A program made the position numbers and the translations under genes. A stretch of 20,209 bases of DNA from JAFGQJ01 sp964588525 (lineage in GTDB: Bacteria > Spirochaetota > Spirochaetia > SZUA-6 > DRHE01): NCBI GenBank assembly GCA_964588525.1, contig CAZPQC010000071.1, positions 1-20,209 of the forward strand. The letters run 5' to 3'. Positions 7,401-13,799 of the stretch are shown piece by piece (position 1 is the stretch's first letter; each line of letters opens with the position of its first letter). Under the pieces are notes generated by a model that saw only the letters and a program-made list of their open reading frames with translations, was not told where the DNA came from and did no database searches.

Positions 7401-7653
7401 GACACCGTGTGTGAAGGTATCGCTTCAATCGACCGGCCAGTTCCGCGCCGTAGTGCAGTTCCACGAACAGCAGGTTCGCCTCGATCTCATTCGCCGGTTT
7501 CCTGGCCCTGGCAATCGCCCTTCTGGACAGTCCCATCACCGTAGCGGAAAGTGAGCGGACCTGTTCGAGTTTCTGTGATACGCTTTTTTTTCTCTGCAGT
7601 GCGATCAGCACCTGCTCCGCGCTGCAGGTCGTGTCCGGCGATTGTGTTTTCAT
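7387..7653 (-). CDS. Small partner protein of the nucleotidyltransferase (antitoxin-like)
   Basis: An 88-residue protein counted from ATG 7653; a TTG at 7665 is an alternative. The sequence begins MKTQSPDTTCSAEQVLIALQ and continues with a helix KLEQVRSLSATVMGLSRRAI and a tail ELHYGAELAGRLKRYL. The layout (SPDT, a helix with A-E-x-V, then an acidic stretch before a G-E-L-A motif) matches by memory the small proteins commonly encoded just upstream of AbiEii-like nucleotidyltransferases. It overlaps the downstream gene by 14 bases. Role as antitoxin or substrate adaptor is inferred from gene order only. The ribosome binding site is weak (AGAAGATGGG). Confidence 0.6.
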   Translation of the reverse strand: MKTQSPDTTCSAEQVLIALQRKKSVSQKLEQVRSLSATVMGLSRRAIARARKPANEIEANLLFVELHYGAELAGRLKRYLHTRCHDRS

Positions 7654-7681
7654 CTGTAGCGGCAACCCATCTTCTACTAAA

Positions 7682-7710
7682 ACAATAGCGCACGCGGCCC
7701 ATCACTTCAA
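7682..7710 (-). promoter_or_regulatory. Candidate sigma-70 promoter for the nucleotidyltransferase pair
   Basis: On the - strand, TTGAAG (7710-7705) and TATTGT (7687-7682) are separated by exactly 17 bases. Each box matches 4 of 6 consensus bases. Transcription would start near 7675, just upstream of the small partner gene. Confidence 0.4.
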
Positions 7711-7725
7711 TCGCCCGGGCTAACG

Positions 7726-7751
7726 AGCGCCGGCGCGCGCAGACCGGCGCT
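7726..7751. repeat. 8-bp perfect inverted repeat in a GC-rich intergenic region
   Basis: AGCGCCGG and CCGGCGCT flank a 10-base CG-rich spacer. It lies between the divergent nucleotidyltransferase pair and the TPM-domain gene, and could be an operator, a structured RNA element or an old mobile-element scar. No T-tract follows, so it is not a typical terminator. Confidence 0.5.
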
Positions 7752-7757
7752 GGGGGC

Positions 7758-7795
7758 ACCTGCGCCCCATACCGGAACCTGCGCTCCCATACCGG
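7758..7795. repeat. Imperfect direct repeat, two copies
   Basis: ACCTGCGCCCCATACCGG (7758-7775) is repeated as ACCTGCGCTCCCATACCGG (7777-7795), differing by one inserted T. Related GCGCAGAC words occur nearby, at 7737-7744 and again at 7800-7807. The 278 bases from 7666 to 7943 hold these repeats, the inverted repeat and the candidate promoter, but no gene that I can support. Confidence 0.6.
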
Positions 7796-7943
7796 CGTGC
7801 GCAGACAGTGGCCGACACAGACTGCGCGCAGGCATATCATGCACCCGCCGGCCGCGGCAGCCACTTCGCCTTCGAACAGCAGTCACGCATGGGCTTGCCT
7901 GCGCCGCCCGGATGTAGCAAACTACGGTGAGAAAGAAACAAGG

Positions 7944-9095
7944 ATGAAGGTCAAATACTTAGTAACGTTTCTCGTTCTGCTCTGCTGCTCCCTGCCCCTG
8001 TCCGCGCTGGAGGTTCCGCCGCTGTCCGCACCGGTGACCGATCTGGCCGGCTTGTTGAACAGCGAGCAGGCGGAGCAGTTGAACAAAATGCTGCTGGACT
8101 TCCAGACCGAAACGAGCAACCAGTTTGCCGTCCTGATCATCCCCTCTCTGGAGGGGGAGGTGCTGGAGTCCTACTCCATCCGGGTCGCCGAAGCCTGGGC
8201 TTTGGGGGAGGCTGACAAGGACAACGGTCTTCTGCTGCTGGTCGCCCTGGCCGAACGGCGGCTGCGCATCGAGGTAGGCTATGGGCTGGAAGGGGTTCTG
8301 ACCGACGCCTTCTGCGGTCGGGTCATCGACCACACCATCGTGCCCTATTTCAAGAAAGAACAGTACTTCCAGGGGATCAGCGCGGGCCTGCTCGACCTGA
8401 TCCGGCAGACCGGTGATGAGTTCAGCCCCGATTCGGCGCTGGAACCGCAGGCGAGCAAGCGCAGCAGCCGGGTCGGCGCTTACCTGTTTCTGATCATGCC
8501 TTTTCTCATGATTGTGGTCATATCGATCTTCCTCGGCCGCAACCGGGCCTTCAGCCGTCTGTTCAAGAGCAGGTACGACGATCTCGAAGGGGATGCGATC
8601 CGCGCGGCCGGCATGAAGCCCCGCCTGTACCATGTGTGGAAGAAGCAGACCCGAACGCAGCTCAAAGGGCGGGTGGTTGGACTGGCCGTGGCCGGGAGCA
8701 TTCCCATCCTGCCCTCTCTGGCCATGATCCCCGTAACACCGGTTGCCCTGCTGATTCCCGGTCTGTATCTATTCGCCCTGCTGATCGTTCCCCTGATCTG
8801 GCGGCCGGAGGAGCTTCCCTACTCCCTGTCCTACAAGAAAACTGAGGATGACTACGGAAAACTGAAGGAGCTGATGAAGGAGGTGTCCTCCGAAGAGGAA
8901 CGCCAGGAGATGCTCAAGCTGTTTCTGGCCGGGACTGTAAGCATCGCCCTGATGCGGACTGTGATCCAGAAGAAGGGGCATTTCGACAGACAGTACTACA
9001 TGTCCAGCTACCGGTCTTCCTCCTCCGGCTCGGGTTCCTCCTTCAGCGGGGGCGGCGGATCCTTCGGCGGCGGCGGCGCTTCGGGAGGCTGGTAG
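7944..9095 (+). CDS. TPM-domain membrane protein (YgcG family)
   Basis: A 383-residue exported membrane protein. I choose ATG 7944 because it begins a clear signal peptide (MKVKYLVTFLVLLCCSLPL then SALE) with an AGG close upstream; the 49 extra codons before it are low-complexity and unlike protein. Residues about 28-165 form a TPM domain: VTDLAGLLN, the helix EQAEQLNKMLLDF, FAVLIIPSLEG and RLRIEVGYGLEGVLTD are its hallmarks. A membrane segment follows (YLFLIMPFLMIVVISIFLG), then a cytoplasmic loop and a long hydrophobic region around residues 240-285. The C-terminus is a Ser/Gly-rich tail (SFSGGGGSFGGGGASGGW) typical of the family. TPM proteins act outside the membrane in envelope or photosystem maintenance, with mechanism unclear. 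It converges with a second TPM gene 2 bases away; no LemA partner is present. Confidence 0.9.
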   Translation: MKVKYLVTFLVLLCCSLPLSALEVPPLSAPVTDLAGLLNSEQAEQLNKMLLDFQTETSNQFAVLIIPSLEGEVLESYSIRVAEAWALGEADKDNGLLLLVALAERRLRIEVGYGLEGVLTDAFCGRVIDHTIVPYFKKEQYFQGISAGLLDLIRQTGDEFSPDSALEPQASKRSSRVGAYLFLIMPFLMIVVISIFLGRNRAFSRLFKSRYDDLEGDAIRAAGMKPRLYHVWKKQTRTQLKGRVVGLAVAGSIPILPSLAMIPVTPVALLIPGLYLFALLIVPLIWRPEELPYSLSYKKTEDDYGKLKELMKEVSSEEERQEMLKLFLAGTVSIALMRTVIQKKGHFDRQYYMSSYRSSSSGSGSSFSGGGGSFGGGGASGGW

Positions 9096-9097
9096 CC

Positions 9098-9646
9098 CTA
9101 CCTCCACCCGGAGAGAAACAGACGCCAGACCCCGTACAGCAGGACGGCGGTGAGGACCACTGCGCCTGCAATCAGCCAGGGTAGGGCACGGCTGCGGCGC
9201 GGCTCATAGGAGATGTCATCGGACAGCTCGTCCACGTCTCCCTTTTCATAGGGAAAGTTCTCGGCCAGGACCGATTCCACCCGATCCAGGATCTCCAGCA
9301 GCCCCTCGCAGTAACTGCCGGCGGCGAAGCGCTCGGCCAGTGCATCCCGGAGGCGGTCCCAGTAGTCCGGTGGGGTCACCCGATCGATCCCCTCATCCCC
9401 CACGATCGCAAATCTGCGGGAGGGCAGAGACAGAAACACCAGCACGCCGTTTCTGCGCTTCGTAGCGGCCATGCCCAGGGAGGTGAAGGTCCTGCGCGCC
9501 GCCTCCAGGGGATCTTTCACCCGCCGATCCGTAACGTGGATGCGGACCTCCCCGGAGCTGCGTTTTTCGATTCTTGCGATTTTATCAAGGAGTCGATTTT
9601 GTTCCTCTTGTGGAATGAGCTGATCCAGGGATCCCTTGTTCTTCAT
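9098..9646 (-). CDS. TPM-domain protein with C-terminal membrane anchor (COG3762-like)
   Basis: A 182-residue protein. Residues about 15-130 are a TPM domain: EEQNRLLDKIARIEKRSSGE, VRIHVTDRRVKDPLEAA, GVLVFLSLPSRRFAIVGDEG (as consecutive elements) and YWDRLRDALAERFAAGSY. This is the short, signal-less TPM type, in which the domain faces the cytoplasm and a single C-terminal helix (about residues 158-178) anchors the protein. In other genomes this type is usually found beside a LemA protein and a YgcG-type TPM protein transcribed in the same direction. Here the YgcG-type gene is convergent. Joint function with its neighbour is likely but unproven. Confidence 0.88.
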   Translation of the reverse strand: MKNKGSLDQLIPQEEQNRLLDKIARIEKRSSGEVRIHVTDRRVKDPLEAARRTFTSLGMAATKRRNGVLVFLSLPSRRFAIVGDEGIDRVTPPDYWDRLRDALAERFAAGSYCEGLLEILDRVESVLAENFPYEKGDVDELSDDISYEPRRSRALPWLIAGAVVLTAVLLYGVWRLFLSGWR

Positions 9647-9904
9647 GCAGAAAAACTATCCTTCATCGCTTCGGCCTGTCAATGTGCTCGACGAGAACGG
9701 ACAACCTCCATCTTTTCCCGTGACCGGTTGGGCGCCGCCCTCATCCGCCTAGCTAAAAAGAGCATTCCTCCCAGCTATCGCTACGATGAAGGCGGGAAGC
9801 TGCGGTTGATAACGATCTCGTCTGGATGCCGACTGAACACCCGGACTACGGAACAGTCGAGATCGATCCGCTGTACCCTTTGGTTTGGTCAAGACCAGCC
9901 GCTC
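9647..9904. other. Intergenic stretch with weak coding traces
   Basis: About 260 bases lie between the start of the second TPM gene and the end of the receiver-PilZ gene. On the + strand, two protein-like pieces occur in different frames: VNVLDENGQPPSFPVTGWAP (about 9678-9740) and NDLVWMPTEHPDYGTVEIDP (about 9810-9870). Both are too short and disrupted to name. They may be the trace of a deleted gene. No RNA gene or promoter is recognised. Confidence 0.25.
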
Positions 9905-10705
9905 TCACCATCTGCCCTTGATGCCGGAGATGCCGAAGGCCTTTAGGCTGAGTCTCTGGATGAACCGCTGGAAGTTTGATTCCCCCTTTTTTATCCGTTG
10001 AAAGTACACGCCGATGAGCCCCTGATTTCGAAACATCACCTGAACAGCTACCGGGAACTGTTCATTGTCGAGTCTCAAGGTAGCGTCTTCGATCACGGCA
10101 TCGGGTTGAAGCTCCGGGGCGATGTCAGTAATCTTTGAACGGATCGCCGCCCCGATTTGAGACAGGTTCACCAACTCGAAGGTGTGGATCTTGTTCGTCC
10201 CCGTCACGGGAACCGTGAGCGCTCCCTCGAATACCGATCCGGTGTAAAACCGCGGGTAGACCCGCATACCCTCGGTCCGCAGCTTCCTATGGATGATGTC
10301 GTAGACTCGTTTCAAATGAAACTCCGGGAGAAAGGGCTTGATGATGATCCCGGATACCCCCAGGACCAGCGCTTCATTGGCTTCCTCCAGCGTAACGCCA
10401 CCTGCGATGAGAATAATCATGATCTTCTTCTGAGCCAGCCGCAGACCCGATGCCGCGATCTTCCACATCCTGCTCAGCTCGTCGATGTCTATGATCACAT
10501 AATCCGGTTCGAGAATGTTGAGGTCCCTGATCAGCTCCAGGATATCCTCCGATACACTGACCTCGTACCCCAACAGCGAGTAGCTTTCCAAGAAACTCTT
10601 CCGGATCGCTTCTGATTTAGAAATGACAACTAGATTCTGGTCCACTGGAGAAGCGTTACTCCCAAATCCCCGGAATTGGTGCGCTGCATAATTGCCCAAG
10701 CGCAA
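9905..10705 (-). CDS. Receiver-like plus PilZ-like domain protein
   Basis: A 266-residue cytoplasmic signalling protein, read from a TTG start at 10705 with a GGGTGAG ribosome binding site. Residues about 22-130 fold like a response-regulator receiver: strand NLVVIS, helix, VSVSEDILELIRDL, the phosphoacceptor-like loop YVIIDIDEL, IMIILIAG and GIIIKPF with the conserved Lys-Pro. The usual acidic pair after the first strand is missing (SKSEAIR instead), so phosphorylation is doubtful. Residues about 145-245 look like a PilZ domain: an Arg-containing RVYPRFYTG segment and NLSQIGAAI in place of the D/NxSxxG motif. PilZ domains commonly bind c-di-GMP, and the key motifs here are partly retained. 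It lies alone; output unknown. Confidence 0.7.
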   Translation of the reverse strand: MRLGNYAAHQFRGFGSNASPVDQNLVVISKSEAIRKSFLESYSLLGYEVSVSEDILELIRDLNILEPDYVIIDIDELSRMWKIAASGLRLAQKKIMIILIAGGVTLEEANEALVLGVSGIIIKPFLPEFHLKRVYDIIHRKLRTEGMRVYPRFYTGSVFEGALTVPVTGTNKIHTFELVNLSQIGAAIRSKITDIAPELQPDAVIEDATLRLDNEQFPVAVQVMFRNQGLIGVYFQRIKKGESNFQRFIQRLSLKAFGISGIKGRW

Positions 10706-10714
10706 TCTGTACTC

Positions 10715-10727
10715 ACCCTACCAGGGT
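10715..10727. repeat. Small hairpin over the ribosome binding site of the receiver-PilZ gene
   Basis: ACCCT and AGGGT flank ACC. On the - strand the second arm contains the GGGT of the Shine-Dalgarno region just upstream of the TTG start. It could limit translation. The stem is only 5 bp and may be chance. Confidence 0.25.
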
Positions 10728-10900
10728 ATTCACATTCCCCCTCCGATTCAAGGGATCGCGGATTGCGCAGTGACACGAGGGAGCCGGCCGGTTATTGGCA
10801 AAAATACCGACACCGCCGGACCGCACTGTAGCACCAGCCCTCCACCTTACAGAGGAACCTCGGTATCTGGACAATTCTCCCCTCCCTTTGTAGAATCCAC

Positions 10901-11155
10901 CTACAGTTCGGCGATCCATCCGGAGATCCGGATGCCAATAAATTCACCGATTCCCTGGTTGGCCAGATGATCGCCGAGTTGGAAGAAAACGGACGCTTCC
11001 GCGTGATCGAACGGGAACGCCTGGAAAGCCTCTTGAGCGAATCGGAGTTCTCTCTTTCTGATCTGGCCGACAGCAGCAACGCGGCGGAGCTCGGCAGGCT
11101 GTTCGGCGTCGACGCTCTGTGCTTCACCAAGAGAGCCACGATGCTCACCGCCTAA
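10901..11155 (+). pseudogene. CsgG-family fragment, both ends missing
   Basis: About 84 codons in one frame show a CsgG/LpoB-like core: LQFGDPSGDPDANKFTDSL, VGQMIAELEENGRFRVIERE, RLESLLSESEFSLSDLADS and AAELGRLFGVDAL. The pattern of a helix, FRVIERERLESLL and then GxxxGVDAL is typical of this outer-membrane lipoprotein family. The N-terminal signal peptide and lipobox are absent: the upstream frame is not protein-like and has no start with a ribosome binding site. The end runs into FTKRATMLTA and a TAA where a strand and the rest of the domain should follow. It is a remnant, cut on the right shortly before mobile-element debris. Confidence 0.6.
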
Positions 11156-11273
11156 TATCCTGTAATTTAAATTGCTGTAAAATTGTGTTTGGAGTAATTT
11201 GTTAAGGAGCCCTGCTGATTAATACAGCTAACCCTTATCCCGAAGAGCAATTCTACGCCAAATACTCGAGATG

Positions 11274-11341
11274 GGAGCCGTATGCGTTAGCAGCGCACAT
11301 ATGGACCTGAGCAGAGGGTGACGGGTAACCGGCATCCCTAC
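11274..11341 (+). mobile_element. Group II intron 3' end: domains V and VI
   Basis: Domain V is visible as GAGCCGTATGCG (11275-11286) pairing with CGCACATATGG (11293-11303): CCGTAT pairs ATATGG with one G-U, AC forms the usual two-base bulge, and GCG pairs CGC below the apical loop. Domain VI follows (AGGGTG, ACGGGTAACCGG, CATCCCTAC), with an unpaired A at 11334 exactly 7 bases before the end at C11341. That is the expected branch-point distance, and the end is AC, fitting the group II AY rule. The upstream 110 bases are AT-richer and hold no intact reverse transcriptase. Only the tail of the element remains. Confidence 0.55.
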
Positions 11342-11342
11342 T

Positions 11343-12160
11343 GCGACCGTTATCTTCGCCATTATCAAACGGTTTTACAGCAAAGCAGCCAATACGGGCA
11401 TCAAGTCCGGTATGGTTTCGGCTTATCAGATCAGCGGTGAATTTTTACGATGGAATCCCCATTCCCACTGCCTCGTTTTGGAAGGGGGGATTTGATGAAT
11501 CCGGCAGGTTCGTGCATATCCCCCTCGGGAACCTCAACAGGATGTCGGAGTACTTTCGCCGGGTGATCATCAAGTTCGTCTTGAAGAAGCAGCCAATCAG
11601 TGCCAAGATCGCTATCAGTTTGATCAATTGGAGGCACTCCGGATTCAGTGTGGATTATGCTTCGGTGCACATCCCCACCGGATCCTCTAAGACACGAGAG
11701 GCTCTCTCCCAATACATCGCCCGCCCACCGCTGTGTTTGAAAAAGATATGCATTAGGGAGAACGGAGAGGCCACCGTGGTCTACTACACTTCCGACAACG
11801 AATTCTTCAAGGGAAAGATCGAATCCTTCCCTGTGATCCGTTTCTTGCTGGAGCTGACACAGCATATCCCTCCCCGTGGATTACAATATATCCGGCGATA
11901 TAGGCTCTATGCTTCCAGAACCAAGGGCAAGTGGCGGGATATGCCCCATGTGATGCGGCTCGCCCCTGCCGGATGGAAAGCTGAGCGCCTACAAGATTCT
12001 GATCCGCTACAATCGTGCTATGAAGAATCAGATGTGCCTTATCAAGAAAGCACTCGTACCTGGGCCAGGCTCATAGCTCAGGTGTACGAAGGCTGCGCGC
12101 CCCGGTGCCCCTCTTGAATGTCCACGCTGCCACTCACCCATGAATGTGATTACCGTTCGA
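11343..12160 (+). pseudogene. IS91-family (Y2) transposase, truncated and frameshifted
   Basis: This is the C-terminal half of an IS91-type rolling-circle transposase. The first piece reads GMVSAYQISGEFLRWNPHSH then CLVLEGG. One extra G in the G6 run (11484-11489) moves the frame. The second piece continues FDESGRFVHIPLGNLNRMSE, NWRHSGFSVDYASVHIPTGS, LSQYIARPPL and LELTQHIPPRGLQYIRRYR to RTWARLIAQVYEG. A further frame change near 12100 leads to the zinc-binding tail PLECPRCHSPMNVIT. The N-terminal zinc finger and the start are missing; the remaining sequence begins immediately after the group II intron end. The element is inactive. Its right end fuses into the desulfurase remnant between about 12140 and 12160. 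Confidence 0.75.
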
Positions 12161-12448
12161 TCCCGCTTTTTTTTCAGCAGAGAGAACAGGACCATATTGT
12201 TCGATTCGGTTCCACCGGAGCTGAACACCACTTCCCGGAGCTCACAGCCCAGCAGGTCGGCCAACCGCCGCCTGCAGCCGGTAAGCAGTCTTTCCGCCCC
12301 CCCGCCCCGGTCCGTGTAGGGCCGAGGGGTTGGAGAAGAAGGTCTGCGACACCTGGCGCATCTGTTCTTGAATATCCGCATCCGGAGGAGCCGTAGCAGA
12401 CAGGTCCAAGAGCCTACGGAAGATGAATGCCCCTTTGGAGCGGCACAT
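12155..12448 (-). pseudogene. Cysteine desulfurase-like (NifS/IscS class V) N-terminal remnant
   Basis: The frame starts at an ATG (12448-12446) that overlaps the URO-D stop as TGATG, so it was translationally coupled to that gene. Seen: LLDLSATAPPDADIQEQM and FFSNPSALHGPGRGG match the family's LDNSATTP and NPSS(L)H elements. A C7 run on the + strand (12297-12303) then shifts the frame, and the other frame continues RRRLADLLGCELREVVFSSG, GTESNNMVLF, matching FTSGGTEANN. Coding similarity ends at KKKRDRTVIT, where the IS91 remnant begins, so the PLP-lysine region and the rest are lost. The gene was probably the last member of the catabolic operon before disruption. Confidence 0.65.
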
Positions 12449-13623
12449 CAGCATCCGTGGCCTGCTTCCATGAGGGCCACGATGTTCTCGAGAGGAACAT
12501 CGGGGGTCATCACGTTGGCCGGCGCCATGATGAATGCGTTTCCGTACGGCCTACCCAACGTGTCCGCCGTGCGCTGGGCCTCTTCCTTGATTTGTTCAGG
12601 TGTGCCCTTGCTTAGCAGGCTCTGGTCGTCTATTCCCCCGAAGAAGGACACTTGCCCGCCGAAGTTACTGGCGACGCGGGATAGATTCATGGCTCCAGGC
12701 TGGAGAGGATTCAACACGTCCAACCCGATGTCGATCAGATCAGGGATTATCTCTTCCACGTTTCCGCAGCTGTGGAAGATGACGTCCAAGCCCAGACGGT
12801 GGGCCTCATCAAAAACACGGTGGTAGGACCCGCGATAGAATCTGGACCACATCGCCCGTGAAATCATCAGCGATCGCTGAGTACCCCAGTCGTCGGCCAG
12901 GAAGACGGCGTCCACCCCGATTCCAGCCCAGCAGCCGACCAGCTCGACGAGGTACTGCGTCAGCGCTTCGATAAGGCGGGTAAGCTCTCTTTCGGAATCA
13001 AGATGATCCATGAACGCGTTTTCGTTGCCCCGCAGAGTTCGCACCCTCTCCCAAATGCCAAGAATTATCATGCCGATGCAATACCGCGTCTGAAGGTGCA
13101 TCTTCAGCCAGGGCAGGACTGCGTCTAGTCGACCCGGGGCATCCGCCTTGGGCATCCGACTCTTGAGATAGCCATCCAACATGGACCAGTCTTTGATCGG
13201 GTAGCCGACCTCCATCGCGCCCGTTCCTCCGAATGCGTGCTTCCAGCGGGTACCCCATTCGTCCGTCCACTCGGATGAGTGGATCATAGAGTAGATGGGG
13301 TTGATCCGATCTTTCTTTTCGGGGGGCTGATACCCCACGGTAAAGTCGTATGGGTAGAGGCAGACGATATCGTCAGGATAGCGGCAGTAGAGGTCTGCAA
13401 GGTCGTTGCCATATTTCAGGACGATGTCCAGTGACAGGGTCTTGTTTCTCACTGGACAGCGGGCCACGCCCTTCCGGTGCACCGCCCGTCTGACGAAGTC
13501 CTTGCCGGCGGGCTGGTTCTGTTGCGCCTTATTCACCCTCGCTTCGAATTCTTGGACGATTGTTTCCATTTGCTCCAGTGGTAGCGTGCGGTAGTCTCTC
13601 TTCGGTTCCCTTGTTGAGGGCAT
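12448..13623 (-). CDS. Uroporphyrinogen decarboxylase (URO-D) family protein
   Basis: A 391-residue cytoplasmic protein with an AGAGGAAGG ribosome binding site before ATG 13623. It belongs to the URO-D superfamily, which includes haem-pathway decarboxylases but also corrinoid-dependent methyltransferases (MtaA, CmuA) and many catabolic-cluster proteins of unknown function. Seen: AVFLADDWGTQRSLMISRAM, WSRFYRGSYHRVFDEAH, the motif VIFHSCGNVEEIIPDLIDIG with a possible zinc-binding His-x-Cys, LNPLQPGAMN and FFGGIDDQSLLSKGTPEQI. The N-terminal third is longer and less conserved than in HemE, which argues against a haem role. It is the second-last gene of the catabolic operon. A methyl- or carboxyl-transfer step on the pathway substrate is plausible but not shown. 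Confidence 0.8.
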   Translation of the reverse strand: MPSTREPKRDYRTLPLEQMETIVQEFEARVNKAQQNQPAGKDFVRRAVHRKGVARCPVRNKTLSLDIVLKYGNDLADLYCRYPDDIVCLYPYDFTVGYQPPEKKDRINPIYSMIHSSEWTDEWGTRWKHAFGGTGAMEVGYPIKDWSMLDGYLKSRMPKADAPGRLDAVLPWLKMHLQTRYCIGMIILGIWERVRTLRGNENAFMDHLDSERELTRLIEALTQYLVELVGCWAGIGVDAVFLADDWGTQRSLMISRAMWSRFYRGSYHRVFDEAHRLGLDVIFHSCGNVEEIIPDLIDIGLDVLNPLQPGAMNLSRVASNFGGQVSFFGGIDDQSLLSKGTPEQIKEEAQRTADTLGRPYGNAFIMAPANVMTPDVPLENIVALMEAGHGC

Positions 13624-13723
13624 GTCACAGCCTTCCTCTCTTATAGCAGATCTTGGACTGAGGAATGCAGGTGTTGGTTATCTCCACGTTCTGTTTCACA
13701 GAATCGCGAAAAGAAGATACTCC

Positions 13724-13741
13724 TCCGCAAAGGGTTGCGGA
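13724..13741. repeat. 7-bp perfect hairpin between the transaldolase and URO-D genes
   Basis: TCCGCAA and TTGCGGA flank AGGG within the 176-base gap between two genes of the - strand operon. On the transcribed strand it is followed by TCTTCTTTTC, not a clean U-run. It could be an attenuator, a partial terminator or an RNA-processing site that lowers expression of the URO-D gene. Nothing else is recognised in this gap. Confidence 0.4.
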
Positions 13742-13799
13742 TGCAATTCAGCGGTTTGGCAACAGCCCTATTCGGCCACATTCCTGGTCAAAAAGCGTT

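Noticed and set aside
7715..7800. Integron attC site (CTAACGAGCG followed by an inverted repeat)
   Set aside because: The matching GTTRRRY core on the far side is absent and no integrase or cassette structure is present.
7797..7943. 49-codon N-terminal extension of the TPM protein
   Set aside because: The extension is low-complexity and not protein-like, whereas ATG 7944 starts a clear signal peptide.
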